From the NCBI GenBank assembly GCA_934526015.1, contig CAKSZY010000024.1:1-31973 (forward strand): a DNA stretch of 31,973 bases. Direction: 5' to 3'. Position 1 is the stretch's first letter; each line of letters opens with the position of its first letter. Of the stretch, positions 23,733 through 31,973 are shown piece by piece. The position numbers and the translations under genes are program-made. Below the pieces are notes generated by a model. That model did not search any database and was not told where the DNA came from. It worked only from the letters and a program-made list of their open reading frames with translations. This DNA is from an uncultured Dokdonella sp. GTDB taxonomy: Bacteria; Pseudomonadota; Gammaproteobacteria; Xanthomonadales; Rhodanobacteraceae.

Positions 23733-25781
23733 ATGTCCTACAGCACCCCCGACATCCGCAACATCGCCCTGGCAGGCCATGCCGGCGCCGGCAAAACCAC
23801 GCTGTTCGAAGCCCTGCTGCATGCCGGCGGCACGATCCAGGCGGCAGGCACGATCGAACGCGGCAACACCGTGTCCGACTTCGATCCGATGGAACGCGAA
23901 CGCCGCCATTCGATGGCGGCCACGATCGCCTCGATCGACCGCGAGGGTTGCCACATCAACCTGATCGACACACCGGGATATCCGGACTTCCGCGGCCCGA
24001 CCCTGTCCGCGCTGGCCGCGGTGGAGACCTGCGCGATCGTGGTCGACGCCGTGCAGGGCATCGGCCATCTCACCCGACGCATGATGGAGCGCGCGCGGGC
24101 GCGCGGGCTGGCGCGCCTGATCGTGATCAACCGCATCGACGCCGACGGCGCCGACCTGCCCGCGCTCACCGCGGCGCTGCGCGAGGAATTCGGCAACGAA
24201 TGCCTGCCGCTCAACCTGCCTTCGCAGGGCGCCAGCCGGGTCGTCGACTGCTTCTTCAATCCCGCCGGCGAGGCGGATTTTTCCTCGGTCGCCGAAGCCC
24301 ACCAGCGCATCATCGACCAGGTGGTCGAGATCAACGAATCGGTGATGAACCACTATCTCGACCTCGGCGAGGAAGGCCTTGCCGGCGAGGAACTGCACGA
24401 CGCCTTCGAGCAGTGCCTGCGCGAGGGGCACCTGGTGCCGATCTGCTACACCTCGGCGCGCACCGGCGCCGGCGTGCGCGAACTGCTCGACGTCGCCGCG
24501 CGCCTGTTGCCGAATCCGCTCGAGGGCAATCCGCCGCCCTTCGTCAAGGGCACCGGCGCCGGCGCGCAGCCGATCGAGGCGGTCGCCGATCCCGACCGCC
24601 ACGTCATCGCCGATGTCTTCAAGATCGTCAACGATCCGTTCGTCGGCAAGCTCGGCATCTTCCGCGTCTACCAGGGCAGCGTGCGCAAGGACACCCAGCT
24701 CTTCATCGACGACGGCCGCAAGCCGTTCAAGGTCGGTCACCTGTACCGGCTGAAGGGCAAGGACCACATCGAGATCGACTGTGCGATCCCCGGCGACATC
24801 GCCGCGATCGCCAAGATCGAGGAGATCCATTTCGATGCCGTGCTGCACGATTCGCACGACGAGGACCACATCCACCTGAAGCCGCTCGATTTCCCCCAAC
24901 CGATGTTCGGCCTGGCCGTCGAGCCGGCGCACAAGGGCCAGGAACAGAAGCTCGCCACCGTGCTCGCACGCCTCGGCGAGGAAGACCCGTGCTTCCGCGT
25001 CGAGCACAGCCGCGAACTCAATGAAACCATCGTGCGCGGCCTCTCCGACCTGCACGTCAAACTCGTGCTCGAACGCATGAAGGAACGCTATGGCGTGGAA
25101 GTGACGACGCGCCCGCCGCGCATCGCCTATCGCGAGACCGTCGCCGGCTCGGCCGAAGGCCATCACCGGCACAAGAAGCAGACCGGCGGCGCCGGCCAGT
25201 TCGGCGAGGTCTACCTGCGCATCGAGCCGCTGCCGCGCGGGAGCGGCTTCGAGTTCAACGAGGAGATCAAGGGCGGTTCCATTCCCGGCCAGTTCGTGCC
25301 GGCGATCGAGAAAGGCGTGCGCCAGGTGCTCGAACACGGTGCGGTCGCCGGCTTTCCGCTGCAGGACGTGCGCGTGACCGTCTACGACGGGCGCCACCAT
25401 GCGGTCGATTCCAAGGAGGTCGCCTTCGTCGCCGCCGGCCGCAAGGCCTTCCTCGATGCGATCGCCAAGGCGCGGCCGACCGTGCTCGAACCGATCGTCA
25501 ACCTCGACGTCAACGTGCCCGAGGCGCATGTCGGCGACATCACCGGCAGCCTCGCCGGCAAGCGCGCGCGCATCCACGGCACCGACGTGCTGCGCGGCGG
25601 CGAGATCGTCGTGCGCGCGCAGGTGCCGCTTGCCGAAATCAGCGACTACTCGACCGAACTGAAGGCGATGACCGGTGGACGTGGCCGTTACACCCTGGAG
25701 CTGAGCCACTACGAAGCCGTCCCGCCCGCCGTGCAACGTCAGCTCGTCGAATCCTGGCGACCGCGCGCCGAGGACGACTGA
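23733..25781 (+). CDS. Elongation factor G-like GTPase (EF-G paralogue)
   Basis: A 682-residue translational GTPase with full EF-G domain order. G1 is GHAGAGKT (15-22), G3 is DTPG (79-82), G4 is NRID (133-136, with Arg in place of the usual Lys of NKxD). Domains II and III follow, then domain IV with YRETVAGSAEGHHRHKKQTGGAGQFGEV, and domain V. Switch I has RERRHSMAAT instead of the RERGITI of canonical EF-G, a mark of the EF-G-like paralogue family. The canonical fusA, normally in the str operon, is therefore expected elsewhere. The exact role of this paralogue is unclear. Start: ATG with GGAGG upstream. It is convergent with the unknown gene at 25794, 12 bp away. Confidence 0.88.
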   Translation: MSYSTPDIRNIALAGHAGAGKTTLFEALLHAGGTIQAAGTIERGNTVSDFDPMERERRHSMAATIASIDREGCHINLIDTPGYPDFRGPTLSALAAVETCAIVVDAVQGIGHLTRRMMERARARGLARLIVINRIDADGADLPALTAALREEFGNECLPLNLPSQGASRVVDCFFNPAGEADFSSVAEAHQRIIDQVVEINESVMNHYLDLGEEGLAGEELHDAFEQCLREGHLVPICYTSARTGAGVRELLDVAARLLPNPLEGNPPPFVKGTGAGAQPIEAVADPDRHVIADVFKIVNDPFVGKLGIFRVYQGSVRKDTQLFIDDGRKPFKVGHLYRLKGKDHIEIDCAIPGDIAAIAKIEEIHFDAVLHDSHDEDHIHLKPLDFPQPMFGLAVEPAHKGQEQKLATVLARLGEEDPCFRVEHSRELNETIVRGLSDLHVKLVLERMKERYGVEVTTRPPRIAYRETVAGSAEGHHRHKKQTGGAGQFGEVYLRIEPLPRGSGFEFNEEIKGGSIPGQFVPAIEKGVRQVLEHGAVAGFPLQDVRVTVYDGRHHAVDSKEVAFVAAGRKAFLDAIAKARPTVLEPIVNLDVNVPEAHVGDITGSLAGKRARIHGTDVLRGGEIVVRAQVPLAEISDYSTELKAMTGGRGRYTLELSHYEAVPPAVQRQLVESWRPRAEDD

Positions 25782-25793
25782 GGGGCTCCGGGG

Positions 25794-27029
25794 TCAGCGC
25801 CCGAACGGCTTGCGCAGGCGCTGGACGATGCCGCCGCGGCGGCTGTCCGCGGCCGATTCGCCATGGCGCGGGGCGCGCGGCGTCCATTCCAGCCAGCCGA
25901 TCGCGTCATAGGCGTTGACCACGTCGAACACCTCGGACATCCCGGCCCCGCTGGCGGCGACGATCTCGTGCAGCCGCAGCGACTGCATCATCGCCGTGGA
26001 GATGCGCGCCTGACGCGGGTAGTCGCGCAGCAGGTCGAGCCAACGGGTCAGGCGGTAGGTGCCGCCGGGATCGAGGTGCGGGGCGAGGCGTCCGCCCGAA
26101 CGCAGCAGGACATCCAGCCATTGCAGTTTCAGGTAGGACTGCGCCGGCTGGGCCGCGCGCGCTTCGGCGATCTCGGCATTGGTCAGCGCGCGCCAGTCGC
26201 TGCGCCGCGACGGTTCGCGCAGATAGGTCTCCAGTGCCGGCAGGCGCGCCGGACTGTGGAAGGCCTGGTTCTTCGGGTCGAGCACGAGGACCGGCTCGCC
26301 GGGGAAGTCGAGCCGGGCCGGGCCGCCAAGCAGGTCGCCGGCGAGGAATTCGCGCAACGGGCGCAGGGTGAGGTCTTCGGGCGAAATCCGCTTCGCTGCC
26401 GGCGCATAGCGGCGCGGCGGCGGCGGCTCGTCGTCCGGTCGCCGCGGATCGCGGTCCTGCCGCGCCTCGCTGCGGCGGGTCGGGCCTTCACCGGCGTCGA
26501 TCGTCACCGTCTCGTCGGCACCCAGCGGCGGCCGCACGTCGGCGAACGGGTCGACCAGCGGATTGCCGCGGATCAGTTCGTCGAGCCCTGGAGCGATCTC
26601 GTGGTCCGCCGCCGGCAGCGTGCGTGCCTCGAAGGCAGCGTCGGCGACACCGCCTTCGACGTCCTCGAAGTAGAAATCCTGGCGCGTCGGCGCAATGGTT
26701 TCGGGCTTGGCCGTTTCCCGCGTCACCTCGTTCAGCACGGCGACGACGTCCTCGGCGCGGAACGGCCGCACGAAGGCGAGCGCGTCGCCGGAATCGGACC
26801 CGGCATCGCGGATGAGCGCGTGGCGGATGCCGGAGACCTGGGCGCGCGCACGCGCCATCTGTCCGGCGAAGTCGTCGGCGTTGACGACGACGAGGTCGGC
26901 GCCGACCTCGCTGCCCCAGCGCCAGCGATGGTCGAGCTGCGCACCCGCCTTGCGCATCAACAGGCGCAGGTGGGCGACGTCTTCGTCGGCAGCCCCGACC
27001 GCAGCGATGATTTTGTCTTTCGTCGACAT
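25794..27029 (-). CDS. Two-domain protein of unknown function
   Basis: A 411-residue soluble protein I do not recognise. Residues 1-100 look like a receiver-type alpha/beta domain (ADLVVVNADDFAGQMARAR at about 44-62, in the place of a receiver phospho-site strand). Residues 105-215 are low-complexity and charged (Pro/Arg/Asp), probably a linker. Residues 216-385 form a second domain rich in helices; its end (about 298-385, SYLKLQWLDVLLRSGG...TYRLTRWLDLLRDYPRQARI) could be a winged-helix-like unit. No membrane segment or signal peptide. A longer frame from 27293 exists but MSTKDKIIAAV at 27029 is the natural start; no good Shine-Dalgarno. It is 181 bp downstream of the SET gene on the same strand. 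Confidence 0.7.
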   Translation of the reverse strand: MSTKDKIIAAVGAADEDVAHLRLLMRKAGAQLDHRWRWGSEVGADLVVVNADDFAGQMARARAQVSGIRHALIRDAGSDSGDALAFVRPFRAEDVVAVLNEVTRETAKPETIAPTRQDFYFEDVEGGVADAAFEARTLPAADHEIAPGLDELIRGNPLVDPFADVRPPLGADETVTIDAGEGPTRRSEARQDRDPRRPDDEPPPPRRYAPAAKRISPEDLTLRPLREFLAGDLLGGPARLDFPGEPVLVLDPKNQAFHSPARLPALETYLREPSRRSDWRALTNAEIAEARAAQPAQSYLKLQWLDVLLRSGGRLAPHLDPGGTYRLTRWLDLLRDYPRQARISTAMMQSLRLHEIVAASGAGMSEVFDVVNAYDAIGWLEWTPRAPRHGESAADSRRGGIVQRLRKPFGR

Positions 27030-27210
27030 GAACACGCCAGTTCCACACTCCGCATGCCGGCCCCGGCATGCAGGGCCTGCACCGGTTTCCCGGTCCCCCG
27101 CCGTCCGTGCCGCAAACCCGGCCAGGCGAGGCGGTGGACGGGGCCCGCGGCTAGCCTGCAATTCCCCCGGCGTGGCGTCAATCGATCCGTGCTGCCACCG
27201 CCGCCCGCGT

Positions 27211-27717
27211 TCAGCTTGCGCCGGCTGCCCTGCGCTTCGATGCGGCCGGCTTGCGCTTGGGCCGCAGCATCGTGCCGACGCATTTCGCCGCACCGCAATG
27301 GCAGGCCCAGATCTTCTTCAGGCGCGGGGTCAGGCGCTCCTCGAGGGTGATGCCGTAATCGTAGGTCAGCTCCTCGCCGGGCTTGATGTCGCGCAAGGCC
27401 TCGATCATCACGCGGTCGAGCTTCGGCTTGCCCTCGGCATTCTCCTCGAGCACCGCCTGGCAGTTCGGCGCGCAGCTGTGGTTGATCCAGCGCGCGACGT
27501 TGCCCTCGACATTGGCATCGATGATGTACTTGTCGTTGAGGGTGAACAGGAAGGTGTGTCCGGCCTCGGTCGTGCCCGAATAGAGGCGGTCGGCCTGGGC
27601 GTGGGTGAGGCGCCGGCCGCGGTACTCCACGAGTTCGGTGCCGGCGGGAATGTGCGTCTTGGCGAATACCCCGTTGCCATGGATCGGCGAGCGGCGTTGC
27701 TGGATGCGTCGGGTCAT
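27211..27717 (-). CDS. SET-domain protein-lysine methyltransferase with post-SET motif
   Basis: A 168-residue compact SET protein that should transfer methyl groups from SAM to lysine of a protein. Motifs: GNGVFA (14-19), NHSCAPN (79-85), ELTYDYG (117-123) with the catalytic tyrosine region. At the C-terminus CHCGAAKC (139-146) forms a post-SET motif. C82 together with C139, C141 and C146 matches the four zinc ligands of eukaryotic SET/post-SET enzymes. The tail from 152 is rich in Lys/Arg and may bind nucleic acid or be self-modified. The start at 27717 has AAGG upstream; a longer frame from 27921 is rejected. A TATCAT box on the minus strand at 27752-27757 may be its -10. Confidence 0.88.
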   Translation of the reverse strand: MTRRIQQRRSPIHGNGVFAKTHIPAGTELVEYRGRRLTHAQADRLYSGTTEAGHTFLFTLNDKYIIDANVEGNVARWINHSCAPNCQAVLEENAEGKPKLDRVMIEALRDIKPGEELTYDYGITLEERLTPRLKKIWACHCGAAKCVGTMLRPKRKPAASKRRAAGAS

Positions 27718-27751
27718 GGAAGCCTTGTGGATGGAAAGGGATCGCGCCCGC

Positions 27752-27757
27752 ATGATA
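27752..27757 (-). promoter_or_regulatory. Putative -10 box (TATCAT) of the SET gene
   Basis: The minus strand reads CGCTATCATGCGGG, 34 bp before the SET start codon. It shares the GCTAnnnT form with other candidate boxes in this window. No -35 is clear. Confidence 0.35.
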
Positions 27758-27815
27758 GCGGCTCGCCACGGCAATGCAGATGGCGCCATGGCGGCGCATT
27801 CGCCATCATGCGCCG

Positions 27816-28550
27816 ATGAACCGTCGCCATCGCGCCATCGTTTCGCTGCTCGTCCTTGCCGTTGCCGCCGGTATCGGCCTGCTGGCGCGCCCGTCCGCAC
27901 CGGCGCGCACGCCACCGCCACCGACTGCGGAACCGGCGCAAACGCTCGTGTCCCGGCCCGCGCCTGCCGCGCGCCCGCCGGACGCCGGACGCGGCTTCGA
28001 CTACTGGCTCATCGCCCTGTCGTGGTCGCCGAGCTATTGCGAGTCGAACCCGCACGACCGCGAGCAGTGCGGCCCGCGTGGCTACGGCTTCGTCCTGCAC
28101 GGGCTGTGGCCGCAGCATGAACGTGGCGGCGGCCCGCAGGATTGCCCGACCCGCGAGCGCCCCGACGCGGCGACCATCGAGCGCACCCTGGCCTTCATGC
28201 CGAGCCGGCGCCTCGTTCAGCACGAATGGCGCGCCCACGGCGCCTGCAGCGGACTCGCCGCGGCCGACTATTTCGACCTCTCCGACCGTGCCTTTGCCGC
28301 GGTGCGCATCCCGCCGGAGTTCACCACCCCGAAGCGACCTCCGCGGATGCAGGCCGACGATGTGCGCGACGCCTTCATCGCCGCCAATCCGGACCTGCGC
28401 GCCGACCGCTTTGCCGTGGTCTGCCGTGGCCGCGACCTCGCCGAGGTGCGCATCTGCGTCGACGACGAACTGGTGCCGCGCCGCTGCGGTCGCGACGTGC
28501 GCACACGCTGCCCGCGCAACGTCGACCTGCGCATTCCCGCCTTGCGCTGA
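27816..28550 (+). CDS. Ribonuclease T2 family protein (RNase I-like)
   Basis: A 244-residue exported endoribonuclease of the T2 family, which cleaves single-stranded RNA through a 2',3'-cyclic phosphate, normally in the periplasm. The two catalytic blocks are intact: FVLHGLWPQ (H95) and HEWRAHGAC (H136, E137, H141). The LSWSPSYC segment (68-75) starts the fold. The N-terminus has a basic start and a hydrophobic stretch (8-23), acting as signal peptide or anchor, followed by a Pro/Ala-rich linker to about residue 58. I chose the ATG at 27816; an ATG at 27774 adds 14 unlikely residues. It is divergent from the SET gene. Confidence 0.9.
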   Translation: MNRRHRAIVSLLVLAVAAGIGLLARPSAPARTPPPPTAEPAQTLVSRPAPAARPPDAGRGFDYWLIALSWSPSYCESNPHDREQCGPRGYGFVLHGLWPQHERGGGPQDCPTRERPDAATIERTLAFMPSRRLVQHEWRAHGACSGLAAADYFDLSDRAFAAVRIPPEFTTPKRPPRMQADDVRDAFIAANPDLRADRFAVVCRGRDLAEVRICVDDELVPRRCGRDVRTRCPRNVDLRIPALR

Positions 28551-28582
28551 CCGGATCCGCGAACGAAGCGGAAGGACCGAAC

Positions 28583-28758
28583 CACGAAGGGCACGAAGAA
28601 CAGGCCAATTCACTGAACAGCTCTTCTCCGTGTGCTCCGTGTGCTCCGTGTTTCAGTCTTTTGCTTCAGCCGAAAGCGGAAAGATTGAAACACGGCGCAC
28701 ACGGAGCACACCGAGGAAAAGCCAATCATTGAAAAGCTTTTCCTTCGTGTCCTTCGTG
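28583..28758. repeat. Nested hairpin repeat (CACGAAGG / CTCCGTGTG type)
   Basis: The 250-bp gap between the RNase and M20 peptidase genes holds a nested palindrome. Outer arms are 28583-28600 and 28740-28758 (CACGAAGGGCACGAAGAA and near-complement). Inner arms are 28635-28661 and 28680-28706, which pair at 25 of 27 positions. The left inner arm is preceded by 9-bp tandem units of the CTCCGTGTG type. It is a mosaic of two dispersed-repeat families, one inside the other, and lies between convergent genes, where it could stop transcription from both sides. Confidence 0.75.
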
Positions 28759-28800
28759 TTTCAGGCCATCGCTCGCCGGGTGCGGGAAACGACGGGAAGC

Positions 28801-30279
<1,479 letters not shown>

Positions 30280-30493
30280 GATGGCCTGCCTCGCACCGGG
30301 TGCTGGATGGTCGGACGCCGATTCTAGCCCGCCATCGCCGCCGGCCCAATCGACGTAGGAATTCGCCTACACGGCAGCGCGGCGCGGCCGTACGCCGGGC
30401 CGCGGCGTTTCACCGCTGCGCCGCGACGGCGCGCCGCACAGACTGCCTGCACCGGACGCATCCCGCGCCGGCACCACTCCAGGGAGCCTCACC

Positions 30494-30805
30494 ATGAACA
30501 TGAAGTCCATCCTCGCTGCGCTGATCCTGTCCTGCGCGCTGGCCCAGCCGGCATTCGCCGGTCATCCGGTCGACATCAACACCGCCGACGCGCAGGAGCT
30601 CGCCGAAGGCCTCGACGGCGTCGGCATGAGCAAGGCCGAGGCGATCGTCGCCTATCGCGACGAGCACGGCCCGTTCGCCAGCGCCGACGCCCTCGCCAAC
30701 GTCAAGGGCATCGGCGAGAAGACCGTCGAACTGAACCGCGCCAACATCCTCACCGGCGGCAAGGCCCGGGTCGCCAAGGTGGCGAAGGCTGCGTCGGTGG
30801 ATTGA
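30494..30805 (+). CDS. ComEA-like helix-hairpin-helix protein
   Basis: A 103-residue exported DNA-binding protein of the ComEA type. Residues 1-22 are a signal peptide (ending AFA-G). The mature part is a tandem helix-hairpin-helix domain with the signature VDINTADAQELAEGLDGVG (about 26-44) and the second hairpin VKGIGEKTVELNRANI (about 69-84). In naturally competent bacteria such proteins bind incoming DNA in the periplasm; whether this one does is inferred from the family. The C-terminal end is Lys/Ala-rich. A good AGGGAG site lies upstream. It is followed by a perfect 12-bp hairpin. Confidence 0.88.
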   Translation: MNMKSILAALILSCALAQPAFAGHPVDINTADAQELAEGLDGVGMSKAEAIVAYRDEHGPFASADALANVKGIGEKTVELNRANILTGGKARVAKVAKAASVD

Positions 30806-30834
30806 CCGCCGCCGGCCACCCGGCTGGCCGCACC

Positions 30835-30869
30835 GCGCCGCTCGTGTTGCCACGCAGCACGAGCGGCGC
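30835..30869 (+). terminator. Terminator-like hairpin after the ComEA-like gene
   Basis: A perfect 12-bp stem (GCGCCGCTCGTG / CACGAGCGGCGC) with an 11-base loop, 30 bp after the stop. There is no T-run. A TAGACT -10-like box for the next gene follows at 30877. Confidence 0.55.
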
Positions 30870-30876
30870 TGCGTGC

Positions 30877-30882
30877 TAGACT
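30877..30882 (+). promoter_or_regulatory. Putative -10 box (TAGACT) of the second SET gene
   Basis: GCTAGACTCCGCG recurs here, 32 bp before the TTG start at 30915. It overlaps the alternative GTG start at 30873, which favours the shorter protein. Confidence 0.35.
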
Positions 30883-30914
30883 CCGCGCGCCTCCGCCGGT
30901 GCGCAGATGCTGCT

Positions 30915-31376
30915 TTGATCCTCCCCCGCTACCACATTGCCGCGTCGACGATCCGCGGCGCCGGCAAGGGCGTTTTCCTCGCCGAGCCGGTCACCCGCGG
31001 CCGCGTCGTGATCGCCCCCGATGCGATTCCGCGCACGTGGACCCTCGCCGAGATCGAGGCGATGCCCGACGCCGAAGCCCTGCTGCCGGCCACCGTGCGC
31101 TGGTTCGAGGACCGCTTCACGGTCACTCCCGAATGGCCCGACGAGTGCTACGTCAACCATGCCTTCGCACCGACCGGCCTCTGGCACCTCGGCTTCGTCT
31201 TCGCCGCCACGGACCTCGCCGCCGGCAGCGAAATCACCGTCGACTACCGCCACCTGCTCGCCCCTGGGCAGGAGGAAGCCTTCCTCGACTCCGAGACCGG
31301 CGAACGCATCGTCGGCTTCACCTGGAGCGAAAGTCTCCGCGCGTCCTCGCAGGCGCTCGCCGGACTTCTCGCCTGA
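30915..31376 (+). CDS. Degenerate SET-domain protein
   Basis: A 153-residue SET-like protein. The N-terminal GAGKGVFLAEPVTRG and the C-terminal SEITVDYRHLL are recognisable SET elements, but the central NHSCxPN motif is changed to NHAFAPTG and there is no post-SET cysteine cluster. It may therefore be a divergent methyltransferase or an inactive form. There is no ATG in a suitable place. I chose TTG at 30915 (giving ILPRYHIAAS near the N-terminus); a GTG at 30873 would add 14 residues but lies on the -10-like box. The GNAT gene follows after 13 bp, probably in one operon. Confidence 0.75.
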   Translation: MILPRYHIAASTIRGAGKGVFLAEPVTRGRVVIAPDAIPRTWTLAEIEAMPDAEALLPATVRWFEDRFTVTPEWPDECYVNHAFAPTGLWHLGFVFAATDLAAGSEITVDYRHLLAPGQEEAFLDSETGERIVGFTWSESLRASSQALAGLLA

Positions 31377-31389
31377 GGTACTTCGCGAC

Positions 31390-31905
31390 ATGTTCGAGAT
31401 CCCCGTCCTTGCCACCGAACGGCTGCGCCTCGTCGCGCTGTCGGAAAAACACTTCGAAGCCTACGCGGCGATGCTCGCCGACGAAGGCACCACGCGTTTC
31501 ATCGGCGACGGCCAGCCGCTCGACCGCATGAATGCATGGCGTTCGATGGCGATGCTGCTCGGCCACTGGATGCTGCGCGGCTACGGCATGTGGGCGCTCG
31601 AACTGGAGGACAGCGGCGAGTTCGTCGGCCGCGCCGGCCTGCACAATCCGGACGGCTGGCCCGACCTCGAGATCGGCTGGATGCTGCGGCCCGGGTTCCG
31701 CCGCCGCGGCCTCGCCACCGAAGCGGCGCGGGCCGTGCTCGACTACGCCTTCCGCCAACTCGGCGCCGAACGCGTGATCAGCCTGATCCGCATCGAGAAC
31801 GCCGCATCCGAGCGCGTCGCCCGTCGCCTGGGTGGACACCAGTCGACCACCATCGACTTCCTCGGCAGCGCCACCCTGGTCTACTCCTACCATCGCCCGG
31901 ACTAG
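31390..31905 (+). CDS. GNAT-family N-acetyltransferase (RimJ/RimL-like)
   Basis: A 171-residue acetyl-CoA-dependent acetyltransferase of the RimJ/RimL type (Acetyltransf_3). The N-terminal LATERLRLVALSEKHFEAY is typical, the acetyl-CoA loop is RPGFRRRGLATEA (100-112), and the C-terminal IENAASERVARRLG (135-148) completes the fold. The substrate is unknown. Start: ATG with GAGG upstream, 13 bp after the SET-like gene. Its TAG stop (31903-31905) is directly followed by the first base of the second copy of the IS5-like element, with CTAG as the target sequence. Confidence 0.87.
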   Translation: MFEIPVLATERLRLVALSEKHFEAYAAMLADEGTTRFIGDGQPLDRMNAWRSMAMLLGHWMLRGYGMWALELEDSGEFVGRAGLHNPDGWPDLEIGWMLRPGFRRRGLATEAARAVLDYAFRQLGAERVISLIRIENAASERVARRLGGHQSTTIDFLGSATLVYSYHRPD

Positions 31906-31973
31906 GGATGCTCTGAACAAGTCTGCGCATGCGTCACCGCACTGCCTGCGCGCAGATCAAGGTGGGGCGACGA
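31902..31973. mobile_element. Left end of a second IS5-like MITE copy (cut by window end)
   Basis: From 31906 the sequence repeats the left end of the element at 14134, in the same orientation, with 67 of 68 bases identical (the difference is at base 22 of the element). CTAG at 31902-31905, which includes the TAG stop of the GNAT gene, is the expected target duplication. The right end lies outside the window. Confidence 0.9.

Noticed and set aside
23379..25736. Upstream extension of the hydrolase frame through the EF-G gene (total 1028 codons)
   Set aside because: Only the part from the GTG at 23378 has hydrolase motifs; the rest is antisense to the EF-G paralogue.
28626..28650. Tandem CTCCGTGTG units as a CRISPR array
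   Set aside because: The units are only about 9 bp, directly adjacent and without spacers; they are part of the nested palindrome.

Overview
The window looks like chromosomal DNA of a high-GC gammaproteobacterium of the Xanthomonadales (Rhodanobacteraceae or Lysobacteraceae type). Evidence: RapA/HepA, RlmM and GlnRS are all present, GC is strong at third codon positions, two exported proteins end in a short [IV]FAxxF tail, and the intergenic repeats are of kinds common in that order. There is no rRNA, tRNA, CRISPR array, prophage or complete transposase gene.

Layout: (1) 1-354 is a dense inverted-repeat region. It is followed by an exported agmatine/peptidylarginine-deiminase-family protein (-) and, divergently, kbl (+). 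(2) 3042-5327 encodes an exported delta-60 repeat beta-propeller-like protein (-), with short palindromic repeats on both sides. (3) 5648-9892 holds an RsuA-family pseudouridine synthase and the yajC-secD-secF translocase operon (-), ending in a double-stem UUCG terminator. (4) rapA (+) converges on an EamA-family transporter (-). Upstream of the transporter lies a DUF2007 gene (-), and between the two sits a 282-bp non-autonomous element with perfect 21-bp terminal inverted repeats and a TTAG duplication. (5) 14892-19547 is a plus-strand run: DUF3253, glnS, a Cys-rich lipoprotein, a nucleoside deaminase overlapping rlmM, then a DUF559 endonuclease-like gene that ends inside a palindromic repeat. 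(6) 19755-22526 encodes a secreted multidomain nuclease (lamin-tail, Calx-beta, OB-like, endonuclease/exonuclease/phosphatase). (7) Next come an alpha/beta hydrolase (-), an EF-G paralogue (+), an unknown two-domain protein (-), a SET-domain methyltransferase (-), an RNase T2 (+), a large nested hairpin, and an M20 peptidase (-). (8) The right end has a ComEA-like helix-hairpin-helix protein, a second degenerate SET protein and a GNAT acetyltransferase. The start of a second copy of the 282-bp element lies directly on the GNAT stop codon.

Most genes are ordinary core functions: protein export, tRNA charging, rRNA modification, RNA polymerase recycling, amino-acid catabolism. The most unusual signal is the small mobile element. 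Its ends and its YTAR target match the IS5 group. Both copies seen here are inserted exactly at stop codons, and one separates two genes that were probably co-transcribed while preserving both the upstream stop codon and the downstream ribosome-binding site. Other points of note are the shared C-terminal tail on two exported proteins, a SET protein with a full post-SET zinc motif, and a repeat-encoded tail on the DUF559 protein. All functional statements come from reading motifs, not from database searches.
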